Source of the DNA: Chitinophagaceae bacterium
GTDB lineage: Bacteria; Bacteroidota; Bacteroidia; Chitinophagales; Chitinophagaceae
Assembly: GCA_003455235.1 (NCBI GenBank)
Contig: DMRT01000096.1
Span: 1-10,187, forward strand
Length of the DNA stretch: 10,187 bases
Direction of reading: 5' to 3'
The position numbers were made by a program, and so were the translations under genes. The notes under the pieces are model-generated. The model was given only the letters and a program-made list of their open reading frames with translations, had not been told where the DNA came from and made no database searches. Shown here piece after piece: positions 1-7,538 of this stretch (position 1 is its first letter; each line of letters begins with the position of its first letter).

Positions 1-1598
1 CCGGCATTACTTACCAGGTGAATGTATTGCAGGTTCCTGGTAACCGATGCTTTCAGGGAGGTTTCATCGTTCAATGCATACCGGATGGTGAGCCGGGGTT
101 CCAGTCCGCCATAATTCTTCACTCCTTTCCCGCTTCCAAAAACCGTACTGTCTGTTCTGTTTCCGTTATCATCAGTTGTATAAATTTTGTACGGGCCAAT
201 CTGCTGAAACCAGCTGTAGCGTATCCCTGCATTTACTTTCAGCTTTTCATTTACTTCCCAATCGTCCTGCAGATAAACAGCGGCTTCATGACCGTATTTG
301 ATCTGTGCATTGTTGGGTTTAAAAATAGTGGAGTCCTGCTTACCGCTCACCACCGAAGGAGTAAACTTGTGGTAGGTATAGATGCCGCCGAACTTGAGGA
401 TATGCCCGGTATAGGGATACAGGTCAAAATCCTGCTTGAGGCTGATATCGCGGATACCGGAAGCCAGCTTCAGTTCAAAAATATTCTGTGCGGCATTGAA
501 GGTGAAATTATAATCGTTGTATACCAGCGTCGTGTTGCCGAATAATTTCTGGTTGTACACATGATTCCAGCGCAGTGTTCCGGTGGCATTGCCCCAGGGA
601 ATATTTATTTTGAGGCTTTGTTTGCTGTTTTCAAAATCAAATACGTCTCTTCCGAAATAACCGCTCAGGTACAGCCGGTCTTTCTCGGAGAAAATATAAT
701 TCACCTTCGCATTCAGGTCATAGAAATAATAACCGGACCCATGAAACTGGCTTGTCTTCTTTACAAAGGGCTTCATGATCGCATCAATATAGGTACGCCG
801 TGCAGAGATGATGAACGAGGACTTGTTTTTTTTGATGGGTCCCTGTATGGAAAGCCGGGAAGCGATCACCCCCAGGCCGGCATCCACCTGCAGTTTCTGG
901 TTATTTCCTTCTTTCATGGAAACATCCAGCACACTCGAAAGCCTTCCGCCGTATTGGGCCGGCATGCCTCCCTTTATCAGTGAAACATTTTTGATGGCAT
1001 CCGCATTGAAGATGGAAAAGAAGCCAAACAGGTGACCGGTATTATACACCGGTGCATCATCGAGTAAGATGAGGTTCTGATCCGGTCCCCCGCCCCGTAC
1101 ATAAATGCCCGCACTACCCTCACCTGCATTGCGCACTCCCGGCAGAAACTGCACCGTTTTCAGCAGGTCCACTTCTCCCAAAAAAGCCGGAACCGACTTG
1201 ATCTGTTCCATGGGCAAAGTGAATTTACCCATCTGTGCATTCTTCACGTTGGCATCCCGTTTTTTTGAACTTACCACCACCTCTTCAAACTGGTACGATT
1301 TGGGCACTACCAGAAAGTTAATATGCTGATCCCGGTCGAGTTTCAGTTCAACCAACCGTTCCCGGTACCCAATATAGGTGCAGATAAGTGAATAGTTTCC
1401 GTCTTCGAGCGTAATGGAGAAAAAGCCGTATTGATTACTGCTGATGCCTTTCGACTGACCTTTTACCGATACTGTGGCGCCAATCAAGGTCTCGCCATTC
1501 AGAGAATCCCTGATGTACCCACTGATGGTATGCCTGGTTTGCGCAAACGAGGTTACAGGGCACAGGAACAGAATGATGATAACAGGAAAAATTTTCAT
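1..1598 (-). CDS. TonB-dependent receptor, N-terminal part (gene cut by left window edge)
   Basis: This outer membrane receptor would take up a substrate using TonB/ExbBD energy. I translated it from ATG at 1596-1598 through about 532 codons with no stop, so its C-terminal end lies outside the window. A signal peptide covers residues 1-19 (start MKIFPVIIILF, likely cleavage at SFA-Q). A carboxypeptidase-regulatory-like domain follows (about 24-100, with SGYIRDSLNGETLIGATV and YGFFSITL). The plug domain (about 120-230) contains LLKTVQFLPGV, the YVRGGGPDQNLILLDDAPVY region and GGMPAQYGGRLSSVLDV. Barrel strands begin near 236 and include a QYIHLVSN motif near the cut. Substrate cannot be read from the sequence. 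No SusD partner is visible, although the downstream side is missing, so a polysaccharide (SusC) role is not supported. It lies 41 bp after the DUF3347 gene with no promoter element between them, so co-transcription is likely. Confidence 0.93.
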   Translation of the reverse strand, partial: MKIFPVIIILFLCPVTSFAQTRHTISGYIRDSLNGETLIGATVSVKGQSKGISSNQYGFFSITLEDGNYSLICTYIGYRERLVELKLDRDQHINFLVVPKSYQFEEVVVSSKKRDANVKNAQMGKFTLPMEQIKSVPAFLGEVDLLKTVQFLPGVRNAGEGSAGIYVRGGGPDQNLILLDDAPVYNTGHLFGFFSIFNADAIKNVSLIKGGMPAQYGGRLSSVLDVSMKEGNNQKLQVDAGLGVIASRLSIQGPIKKNKSSFIISARRTYIDAIMKPFVKKTSQFHGSGYYFYDLNAKVNYIFSEKDRLYLSGYFGRDVFDFENSKQSLKINIPWGNATGTLRWNHVYNQKLFGNTTLVYNDYNFTFNAAQNIFELKLASGIRDISLKQDFDLYPYTGHILKFGGIYTYHKFTPSVVSGKQDSTIFKPNNAQIKYGHEAAVYLQDDWEVNEKLKVNAGIRYSWFQQIGPYKIYTTDDNGNRTDSTVFGSGKGVKNYGGLEPRLTIRYALNDETSLKASVTRNLQYIHLVSNA

Positions 1599-1639
1599 AG
1601 CTGTTTATTCAATGCGCAGCCGGTTGGTAAAACACCTCC

Positions 1640-2254
1640 TTATTTGGCTTTGATGGTGTCTTTCACCTCACCGCAATGAAGCATGGTTGCTTTATACTCC
1701 GGGTGATTTTTACCCAGGTAAGGATTGACGATCTCCACAGTACTGCTGATCCAGTTGGCCCCCTTGTCTTCTCCAAAGGCCATCGGGCAGTTTTGCCAGT
1801 ACATTTTTTCGCCTTCGTAATTAATGGTACGGAAAAACGGGTACAGGTTTTCCGATACGCTGCTGAAATCTTTCCGCATTTCGGTGATATCGCTTTGCTG
1901 CAGCACGGATTGCGCACTGCTTTTGATATCTCCCTGGGTAGCCACGGCTGCATCGTATATATTAAGTGTATCAGTCTTCAGTTCCGCCATTGGAATACTG
2001 TCGAGCAACTGGATGAACCGGCGGCAACCATCCTTCACTTTTGTGGTATCAGCATCCACAAACGCATCTTTCATGGAAAAATAGGCATTCATAGCAGAGG
2101 CAACCGCCTGGTTGAACTGGTCTGAATGTTTTTTAAGGGCAAGCGGCTGTTGTTTAGGTCCATCGGCTCCTTTGCCGGCATTGCTGAATTTATACCAGTA
2201 AAATCCACCAATGCCCAGGATCAGCAGTGCCAGTATCCACAGAATTTTTTTCAT
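1640..2254 (-). CDS. DUF3347-domain envelope protein, possible metal-binding role
   Basis: This 204-residue protein probably sits in the periplasm. Residues 4-21 are hydrophobic (ILWILALLILGIGGFYWY) and form a membrane anchor or signal; there is no lipobox cysteine. Residues 40-150 are mostly helical in character. The C-terminus carries the DUF3347 signature: MYWQNCPMAF (151-160), GANWIS (165-170), EIVNPYLG (174-181) and MLHCGEVKDTI (191-201). In other Bacteroidota this domain occurs alone or at the C-terminus of CusB-like efflux adaptors and is linked to copper and other soft metals. The conserved C156-P-M and H193-C194 are plausible ligands, but metal binding here is inference. I chose the ATG at 2254 over the in-frame ATG at 2275 because a TAGATTTG promoter element lies at 2273-2280, which would place the longer start outside the transcript. 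The gene leads the unit with the TonB-dependent receptor. Confidence 0.82.
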   Translation of the reverse strand: MKKILWILALLILGIGGFYWYKFSNAGKGADGPKQQPLALKKHSDQFNQAVASAMNAYFSMKDAFVDADTTKVKDGCRRFIQLLDSIPMAELKTDTLNIYDAAVATQGDIKSSAQSVLQQSDITEMRKDFSSVSENLYPFFRTINYEGEKMYWQNCPMAFGEDKGANWISSTVEIVNPYLGKNHPEYKATMLHCGEVKDTIKAK

Positions 2255-2272
2255 AACGGTAAGTATTTTGTA

Positions 2273-2280
2273 CAAATCTA
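2273..2280 (-). promoter_or_regulatory. Candidate Bacteroidota -7 promoter element for the DUF3347-receptor unit
   Basis: The minus strand reads TAGATTTG, an exact match to the Bacteroidota sigma factor -7 consensus TAnnTTTG. It lies 18 bp upstream of the chosen ATG (2254) and would give a leader of about 13 nt. I found no well-spaced -33 TTG box, so the call rests on the -7 element and its position. Confidence 0.45.
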
Positions 2281-2338
2281 ACCTGTACCAACATACGTTC
2301 CTCGCCGGAACAAGGATTTTTTGTTATTATAACAGGAA

Positions 2339-2371
2339 TTGGTGCCGGAGGTTCGATAATCGTTATTTTTG
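2339..2371 (+). promoter_or_regulatory. Candidate Bacteroidota promoter for the ABC-F gene
   Basis: A -7 element TATTTTTG (2364-2371, exact TAnnTTTG) is preceded by TTGG with its TTG at 2339-2341. The 22-bp spacing is slightly longer than usual. Transcription would begin near 2377, leaving a leader of about 13 nt before the ATG at 2390 and no Shine-Dalgarno sequence. It is divergent from the DUF3347 promoter, and the two share the 135-bp region 2255-2389. Confidence 0.5.
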
Positions 2372-2389
2372 CGGCCGTAAAATCAGTAC

Positions 2390-4348
2390 ATGCTTTTAGG
2401 ATTACAAAACGTGACGTTTGAATTTGGTGCCCGTACCATTGTGGAAGATGCCACCTGGCACATCCAGCCCAATGAACGCATTGGGCTTATCGGGTATAAT
2501 GGTACCGGTAAATCCACCCTCCTGAAGGTGCTTACCGGCCAATACAGCCCGGCAAAAGGAACCGTGGAAAAAGGAAGGGAGACCACCATCGGGTTCCTGC
2601 ACCAGGATTTACTAAGTTTTGATACCGAAGATTCCATCCTGGATGTGGCCATGGGGGCTTTCGAGCGGGTAAAACAACTGGAAAAGGAAATTGAAGAAAT
2701 CGGGAAAAAGCTGGAAGAAACAGGCGATGAATCCCTGGCACATGATTATGCCGACCGCCTGCACGAAATGGAAGTGCTGGATGGCTATAACATTCATCAC
2801 AAAACGGAAGAGATACTGCAGGGGCTTGGTTTTGCCAATGCCGACCTGCAGAAGCCCTATAAACAGTTCAGCGGTGGCTGGCGCATGCGTGTGCTGCTGG
2901 CCAAGATGATATTAATGCATCCCGATGTGCTGCTGCTGGATGAACCCACCAACCACCTCGACCTTCCCAGTATTGAATGGCTTGAAAAATACCTGCAGCA
3001 TTATCCTGGTGCCGTAGTAATCGTTAGTCACGACCGGTATTTCCTCGACCGTATGGTGACCAAGGTGGTAGAGCTGTACCAGCAGCAACTGCATTTTTAT
3101 ACCGGCAATTATTCGTTTTACGAAACGGAAAAAGCCATGCGAATCGATATTCAAAAAAAGGCCTACGAGAACCAGCAGGATTATATCCGCCAGCAGGAAC
3201 GTTTTGTGGAACGCTTTAAGGCAAAGGCCAGTAAGGCGGCACAGGCACAAAGTATTGTTAAGCGGCTCGATAAACTGGAACGCATTGAAGACGTGGAAAT
3301 AGAACGGCCGAATATCCGCATCAATTTTTCGGTGGATAAACAACCCGGCCGCACCCTGTGCACACTGAAACATGTTTCCAAAAGTTTTGGTAACCTGAAA
3401 ATCATTGAAGATACCGGGGCAGAAATTGACCGGGGCGATAAAGTGGCGCTGATTGGTGCAAACGGGAAGGGTAAATCAACATTGCTGCGCATCATTGCCG
3501 GCACCGAGCCGTTTACCGGCGAACGCATCTGGGGCCATAACGTGGATGATTCATTCTATGCCCAGCACCAGCTGGAAGCACTTGATATCAACAACAATAT
3601 CCTGGAAGAAATGCAGAGCAGCCGCAGCGGCAAGAATGATCTTGAGCTGCGTAGCTTGCTGGGATGCTTCTTATTCAGCGGGGATGATGTTGATAAGAAA
3701 ATTAAAGTGCTGAGCGGAGGTGAAAAGGCACGGGTGGCACTGGCCAAAACAATTGTAAGCAAGGCCAACTTTCTTTTACTGGATGAACCTACCAACCACC
3801 TCGACCTGCATTCGGTGGAACTATTGATTGAAGCCCTGAATAAATACGAAGGCAGCATTGTACTCGTGAGCCACGACCGTTATTTTATCAGCCGCATCGC
3901 CAACAAGATATGGGAGATAGAAGATCATAAGATACGGGAGTTCAAAGGAACCTATAAGGAATGGGAAGACTGGAAAGAAAGAAGGGACGCAGAAAAAGCA
4001 AAAGAAGCAAAAGCGCCCAAACCTGTTCAGCCCGAGGTTCAACCGGAAAAGAAACAGAAAGAACCGGAGAAACCGGTTCAGCGCAATTCCATCGATAAAG
4101 ACCTGAAAAAAGAATTGCAGAAACAAAAGAATCTTTTTAACCAGCTGGAAGAAAAGATCGCCAGGCTCAACCAGCAGAAGACCCAACTGGAAGCGGACCT
4201 GGCCTCTCCGGCCGTTTACAACAATAAGAACCGTTTTGTTGAAACAGAAACTGCCTACAAGAATACCGCAGCCGAACTTCAGAAACTGAATGCCGATTAT
4301 GAAGTGGCGTTTGAAAAGCTGATGCAGCTGGAAGAAAAGGCGAAATAA
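2390..4348 (+). CDS. ABC-F family ATPase (ribosome-associated, translation factor type)
   Basis: This 652-residue soluble protein has two ATP-binding cassettes and no membrane segments, which marks it as ABC-F rather than a transporter. Cassette 1 has Walker A GYNGTGKS (35-42), signature FSGGW (160-164), Walker B LLLDEP (181-186) and switch SHD (213-215). Cassette 2 has GANGKGKS (356-363), LSGGEK (441-446), LLLDEP (462-467) and SHD (494-496). The charged linker at about 244-305 (for example RQQERFVERFKAKASKAAQAQ) is the segment that contacts the P-site tRNA in known ABC-F proteins. A Lys/Pro-rich stretch (about 533-565) leads to a C-terminal coiled coil (about 570-652) like the C-terminal domain of Uup/YheS. 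All catalytic motifs are intact. Family members act on the ribosome, relieving stalls or protecting against antibiotics. Which of these applies cannot be told from the sequence, so no symbol is given. Confidence 0.95.
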   Translation: MLLGLQNVTFEFGARTIVEDATWHIQPNERIGLIGYNGTGKSTLLKVLTGQYSPAKGTVEKGRETTIGFLHQDLLSFDTEDSILDVAMGAFERVKQLEKEIEEIGKKLEETGDESLAHDYADRLHEMEVLDGYNIHHKTEEILQGLGFANADLQKPYKQFSGGWRMRVLLAKMILMHPDVLLLDEPTNHLDLPSIEWLEKYLQHYPGAVVIVSHDRYFLDRMVTKVVELYQQQLHFYTGNYSFYETEKAMRIDIQKKAYENQQDYIRQQERFVERFKAKASKAAQAQSIVKRLDKLERIEDVEIERPNIRINFSVDKQPGRTLCTLKHVSKSFGNLKIIEDTGAEIDRGDKVALIGANGKGKSTLLRIIAGTEPFTGERIWGHNVDDSFYAQHQLEALDINNNILEEMQSSRSGKNDLELRSLLGCFLFSGDDVDKKIKVLSGGEKARVALAKTIVSKANFLLLDEPTNHLDLHSVELLIEALNKYEGSIVLVSHDRYFISRIANKIWEIEDHKIREFKGTYKEWEDWKERRDAEKAKEAKAPKPVQPEVQPEKKQKEPEKPVQRNSIDKDLKKELQKQKNLFNQLEEKIARLNQQKTQLEADLASPAVYNNKNRFVETETAYKNTAAELQKLNADYEVAFEKLMQLEEKAK

Positions 4349-4372
4349 TCCCTCCTTATTTTTTACTTGATG

Positions 4373-4413
4373 GATAAAAAAAGTCCCCGGCATAACCGGG
4401 GACTTTTTTTATC
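4373..4413. terminator. Bidirectional intrinsic terminator between the convergent ABC-F and OmpA genes
   Basis: There is a perfect 18-bp inverted repeat, 4373-4390 against 4396-4413, with a 5-nt loop CATAA. The core GTCCCCGG/CCGGGGAC is flanked by seven A on the left and seven T on the right. On either strand it therefore reads as a GC-rich stem followed by a U tract. It lies 24 bp after the ABC-F stop and 19 bp after the OmpA gene's stop, so it can end both transcripts. Confidence 0.93.
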
Positions 4414-4432
4414 ATTTGGAATCCGTTCTCGA

Positions 4433-5770
4433 TTAGTAATTCCTTACGGTCATTTCAACCCTTCTGTTCTTGGCACGGCCGGCTGCTGTTTTGTTATCAG
4501 CAACTGGTTTGGTTTCGCCATAACCGGTTGAAGTAAGGCGGCTTTCGTCGATGCCTTTGCTTACGAGGTATGCTTTTACAGAAGAAGCTCTTTTCTCAGA
4601 CAATACCTGGTTGTTTTCATCCTTACCAACGTCATCGGTGTGACCATCGATGTTCACTTTGTAAGAAGGATTTTCTTTCAGGATGCTAACCACGTCATTC
4701 AGTTTAGGGAATGATTTAGCCAGGAGTTTATCGCTTCCTGTTGCAAAGAATACGTTCTGTGCAGCTTTATTTACACGCTCAACGATTTTTTCGTCGATTA
4801 CAGGGCAACCGTAATTAGAGGCAGGTCCTTTTTCGTTTACACATTTATCTTCTTCGTCGTTTACACCATCACCATCGGTATCCGGAATCGGGCAACCCTG
4901 GTAACGGGCAACACCTGGAACGGTAGGACATTTATCCTGTTCGTCGTTGATACCGTCTTTATCTGTATCCGGGATCGGGCAACCCTGGTAGCGTGCCAAG
5001 CCGGCAACATCCGGGCATTTGTCATCTGCATCAGCAATGCCGTCACCATCACGGTCGGGGCAACCTTTCAAAGAAGCAAGACCTTTTACATCCGGGCATT
5101 TGTCATCCACGTCCAGAACGCCGTCGCCATCGCGGTCAGCTGGTGGTGGTGGTGGTGGCGGAGGAGGAGGAGCCACAGGCTTTACTTTTTCTTTTCCAAT
5201 GTTCTGTGCAAGACCCACTGAATAGAACAGGTGATCGCCTAATACCGATTTTTTCAGTGTCCACCTGTATTGAGCCTGTGCAAGAATGTATGTTGCGCTG
5301 TTCAGGTTAATTTGTAAACCAAGACCAGCAGGTACATAACCGGCAAATTTATCAGTATAGTATCCGGCGCCAACACCTACAGTCAGGAATGGGTTCATTA
5401 ACGCTCCGTCGTCGAAAGGACGCAGGTTGATGCTTGGTTCGAGTTCGATACCAATATCAGTTTTTTGAGTCTGGCCTGAATTTACAGCACTGTAATCACG
5501 GAACATTCCGCTCAGTTTCAGAGAGAAATCGATTTTAGACCTCAGGCCTCTCCAGTAGGAAATAGAGAACCCTTTGTCCATATCTCTGAGTTTGCTGTAA
5601 GTCTTTCCGGTGCTGGGGTTTTTAATACCGATAGGAGCATTAAAATCAGCCATGTTGTAATGCAGGCCCAAAAGTGTTCCTTTCTTGCTGCCGTTACTCA
5701 TTTTTTTCTGGGAAAAACCACTTGTGGCTAAGAGAGTTAATGCCAGAATTAGCGTTAGTTTTTGTTTCAT
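4433..5770 (-). CDS. OmpA-family outer membrane protein with TSP type-3 repeats
   Basis: This 445-residue outer membrane protein should tether the outer membrane to peptidoglycan. Residues 1-20 are a signal peptide (LILALTLLATSGFS, then QKK). An N-terminal beta-barrel-like domain spans about 28-195. A run of ten prolines (201-210) leads to four calcium-binding-type thrombospondin 3 repeats (about 211-325, DxDGDGxxDxxDKCP pattern). The OmpA C-terminal domain (about 339-445) keeps the GHTDD motif and NNQVLSEKRASSVKAYL. D379 and R394 sit at the positions of the diaminopimelate-binding Asp/Arg pair in E. coli OmpA. The reading frame is open to 5866, but that start lies upstream of the promoter at 5810-5842, so I chose the ATG at 5770, which begins with a clean signal peptide. 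The leader is AT-rich and has no Shine-Dalgarno sequence, only a weak A/T quasi-palindrome at 5779-5793. Expression is probably high. Confidence 0.95.
   Translation of the reverse strand: MKQKLTLILALTLLATSGFSQKKMSNGSKKGTLLGLHYNMADFNAPIGIKNPSTGKTYSKLRDMDKGFSISYWRGLRSKIDFSLKLSGMFRDYSAVNSGQTQKTDIGIELEPSINLRPFDDGALMNPFLTVGVGAGYYTDKFAGYVPAGLGLQINLNSATYILAQAQYRWTLKKSVLGDHLFYSVGLAQNIGKEKVKPVAPPPPPPPPPPADRDGDGVLDVDDKCPDVKGLASLKGCPDRDGDGIADADDKCPDVAGLARYQGCPIPDTDKDGINDEQDKCPTVPGVARYQGCPIPDTDGDGVNDEEDKCVNEKGPASNYGCPVIDEKIVERVNKAAQNVFFATGSDKLLAKSFPKLNDVVSILKENPSYKVNIDGHTDDVGKDENNQVLSEKRASSVKAYLVSKGIDESRLTSTGYGETKPVADNKTAAGRAKNRRVEMTVRNY
4802..5140 (-). repeat. Four tandem TSP type-3 repeat units inside the OmpA gene
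   Basis: Four units of about 28-29 codons encode D-rich calcium-loop repeats, each ending in GCP. Units 2 and 3 share ARYQGCPIPDTD. At the DNA level, 4879-4903 and 4966-4990 are identical but for one base and lie exactly 87 bp (29 codons) apart, which suggests a recent duplication or gene-conversion event. This is a protein-coding repeat, not a CRISPR or mobile element. Confidence 0.85.
5141..5170 (-). repeat. Proline-codon microsatellite (10 codons) in the OmpA gene
   Basis: Thirty bases encode Ala-Pro10-Ala. Read on the coding strand they are three CCT, one CCG and six CCA codons. The tract forms the hinge between the barrel domain and the TSP3 repeats. It is a trinucleotide repeat, so slippage would change hinge length in frame. 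Ten consecutive prolines would normally need elongation factor P for efficient translation. Confidence 0.85.
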
Positions 5771-5809
5771 AAACTTCAATTTTATTAAAATTTTTGTCTG
5801 AGTTATGTG

Positions 5810-5842
5810 CAAATATAATGTTAAATTAATGGAAAGGCAAAA
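5810..5842 (-). promoter_or_regulatory. Bacteroidota promoter of the OmpA-family gene
   Basis: On the minus strand, TTTTG (5842-5838) is followed after 20 bp by TATATTTG (5817-5810). This matches the -33 TTG and -7 TAnnTTTG consensus with normal spacing. It is the best promoter in the window. Transcription would begin near 5804, giving a leader of about 34 nt. It lies in the 112-bp gap after the MATE gene, so the OmpA gene has its own promoter even if some transcription reads through from upstream. Confidence 0.72.
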
Positions 5843-5882
5843 TTTGCATACAAATTTCTTATTCACCCAAAAATAGTCAAAA

Positions 5883-7310
5883 TCAGACCTTTACCAGCTT
5901 CCATTTACCCTTTTTGAAGATGATTATGGCCACAATTGCCAGGGCTGTTTCGGCCACATTTATAGCCACATAAACCCCCGTAGTTCCCATCTTAAGATAG
6001 GTAGCCAGCAGGTAGGCCAGCGGTATCTGAAATAGCCAATAGATAAAGATGTTGATATAGGTTGGTGTACGGGTATCTCCTGCCCCGTTGAATGCCTGTG
6101 TAAGCACCATGCCATAGGCAAAGAACATATACCCGATCGACAGGATGTACAGGCACCTGGTTCCTTCCTTTACCGCGGCTTCGTCACTCGTAAAAAACCG
6201 CATGAAGGTTTCTCCCAGCGAAAAGAACATAATGGCCACCAGCCCGAAAAAGCAGAACGTAAGAAAGGCACTCCTCCATACCGATTTCTCAGCCCTGCCA
6301 GCCTGGCCGGCACCCAGGTTTTGCCCCGTAAGTGTGGCGGCTGCATTGGCAATACCCCAGGCCGGTAAAATGGTGAATATACAGATCCGGATGGCGGTGC
6401 CATATCCCGATGTGATGGATTCCTTCATGGCATCAGTATCTCCTACCTGCGAAACAATCTTGATCAGAAAGATCCAGCTGCAACTGCCGATGATAAACTG
6501 GAACATACCGCCGAACGACGTATTAAGGATGTGCCCCATCGCTTTAAAGTCGGGCACGAAATAACTTGTGGCAAGTTTTACCAGGTTCTTTCCATTGAAC
6601 AAATGATACAGCTGGTACAAAACACCCACGCTTCTACCGATGGTGGTGGCAACCGCCGCACCGGTAACTCCCATTTTCGGGAAAGGCCCGATACCAAGAA
6701 TCAATAAAGGATCCAGCACAATGTTGATGAGGTTGGCCACCAGCAAGGAACGCATGGCAATGGAGGCATCGCCCACACCCCGGAAAATGGCATTGTTTAC
6801 AAACAGCAGCATGATCACCACATTTCCAGTAAGCATGATCTGGGTAAACCGGTAATTTTCCTTCACCAGTTGATCTGATCCGCCCATGAAAGAAAGCAGT
6901 TCTTTGGAATAGAAAATACCGGTGATGCTAACAAGTATGGAAAATGCAGCAGCAATGATGATGCCCTGTGCCGCAAGCAGGGAAGCACCGTTGAAATTCT
7001 TCTCCCCTGCCCTTCGTGCCACCATGGCCGTAATGCCCATCGATAAGCCCCAGGCAATGGAATAGAGGATGGTCAACGACCCTTCGGTAAGCACCACAGT
7101 GGCTGATGCTTTTGAGTCAACCTTGTTTACAAAATAAATGTCCACAAGTGCAAACGTGGCTTCCAGCACCATTTCCAGCACCATGGGTACGGCCAGCAGA
7201 AAGATAGCCCGGTCAATGCTGCCGGTGGTGAAATCCTTTACATCACCCCGTATTGCCTGTTTGAAGAGTTTAAAAAAAGATATTTTCTCCTGATTGATTG
7301 ATTCAGTCAT
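5883..7310 (-). CDS. MATE-family multidrug/metabolite exporter
   Basis: This 475-residue inner membrane protein has about 12 hydrophobic segments, in line with MATE antiporters that expel organic cations or other small molecules using Na+ or H+ gradients. The N-terminus (1-30) is polar and cytoplasmic. The two homologous MatE halves start near 35 and 255. Family features include VPMVLEMVLEATFALVDIYFV (41-61), FRGVGDASIAM (176-186) and the second-half pair TLTGQNLGAGQAGRAEKSV (326-344) and FNGAGDTRTPTY. Length is typical and nothing looks broken. The subfamily (NorM- or DinF-like) and substrate cannot be assigned. The ATG at 7310 has no Shine-Dalgarno sequence. Upstream I see only a near-match to the -7 box (minus-strand TATTTTTA, 7324-7331). 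No terminator hairpin separates its stop from the OmpA promoter. Confidence 0.94.
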   Translation of the reverse strand: MTESINQEKISFFKLFKQAIRGDVKDFTTGSIDRAIFLLAVPMVLEMVLEATFALVDIYFVNKVDSKASATVVLTEGSLTILYSIAWGLSMGITAMVARRAGEKNFNGASLLAAQGIIIAAAFSILVSITGIFYSKELLSFMGGSDQLVKENYRFTQIMLTGNVVIMLLFVNNAIFRGVGDASIAMRSLLVANLINIVLDPLLILGIGPFPKMGVTGAAVATTIGRSVGVLYQLYHLFNGKNLVKLATSYFVPDFKAMGHILNTSFGGMFQFIIGSCSWIFLIKIVSQVGDTDAMKESITSGYGTAIRICIFTILPAWGIANAAATLTGQNLGAGQAGRAEKSVWRSAFLTFCFFGLVAIMFFSLGETFMRFFTSDEAAVKEGTRCLYILSIGYMFFAYGMVLTQAFNGAGDTRTPTYINIFIYWLFQIPLAYLLATYLKMGTTGVYVAINVAETALAIVAIIIFKKGKWKLVKV

Positions 7311-7463
7311 TATTGATAAAAATTAAAAATAGCGAAATACTTCCGGAGGAAGCTGTTTAAGAGAGAAAGACCCGAAGAGAGGAATAGTTTCCTTTTACAT
7401 GCACAAGCAGTGTTCTCCGGGTTAAATCAGGACTTCATATTACGTAGCGTTGAAAAAATGATG
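7311..7463. other. Intergenic gap between the MATE gene and tRNA-Arg, no gene seen
   Basis: This 153-bp stretch has no credible coding frame and no exact TAnnTTTG box reading towards the MATE gene. It holds two weak short inverted repeats: CTTCC-GGA-GGAAG at 7340-7352 and AGGAA-TAGT-TTCCT at 7380-7393. A minus-strand run of six T lies at 7453-7458, just after the tRNA 3' end, and could help terminate the tRNA transcript. Confidence 0.6.
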
Positions 7464-7537
<74 letters not shown>

Positions 7538-7538
7538 A

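Noticed and set aside
18..983. Plus-strand frames of 175 and 140 codons opposite the TonB-dependent receptor
   Set aside because: They are shadows of the receptor, whose minus-strand translation shows signal peptide, regulatory-like domain, plug and barrel motifs in order.
1676..2125. A 149-codon plus-strand frame opposite the DUF3347 gene
   Set aside because: No known domain or promoter, while the minus strand carries the DUF3347 signature.
3821..4393. A 190-codon minus-strand frame opposite the ABC-F C-terminus, rich in Phe/Leu
   Set aside because: The Phe/Leu richness is the reverse complement of Lys/Glu-rich coiled-coil codons. It also starts inside the terminator stem.
4802..5140. Regular repeats resembling an array
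   Set aside because: They are in-frame coding TSP type-3 repeats with varied DNA sequence. There are no identical repeats with unique spacers as in a CRISPR array.
5771..5866. N-terminal extension of 32 codons on the OmpA protein
   Set aside because: It would start upstream of the predicted promoter at 5810-5842 and would bury the signal peptide inside the protein. The bases are AT-rich leader.
7340..7393. Short inverted repeats upstream of the MATE gene as operators
   Set aside because: The stems are only 5 bp, with no repeated pattern and no adjacent regulator gene. They are expected by chance in a gap of this size.
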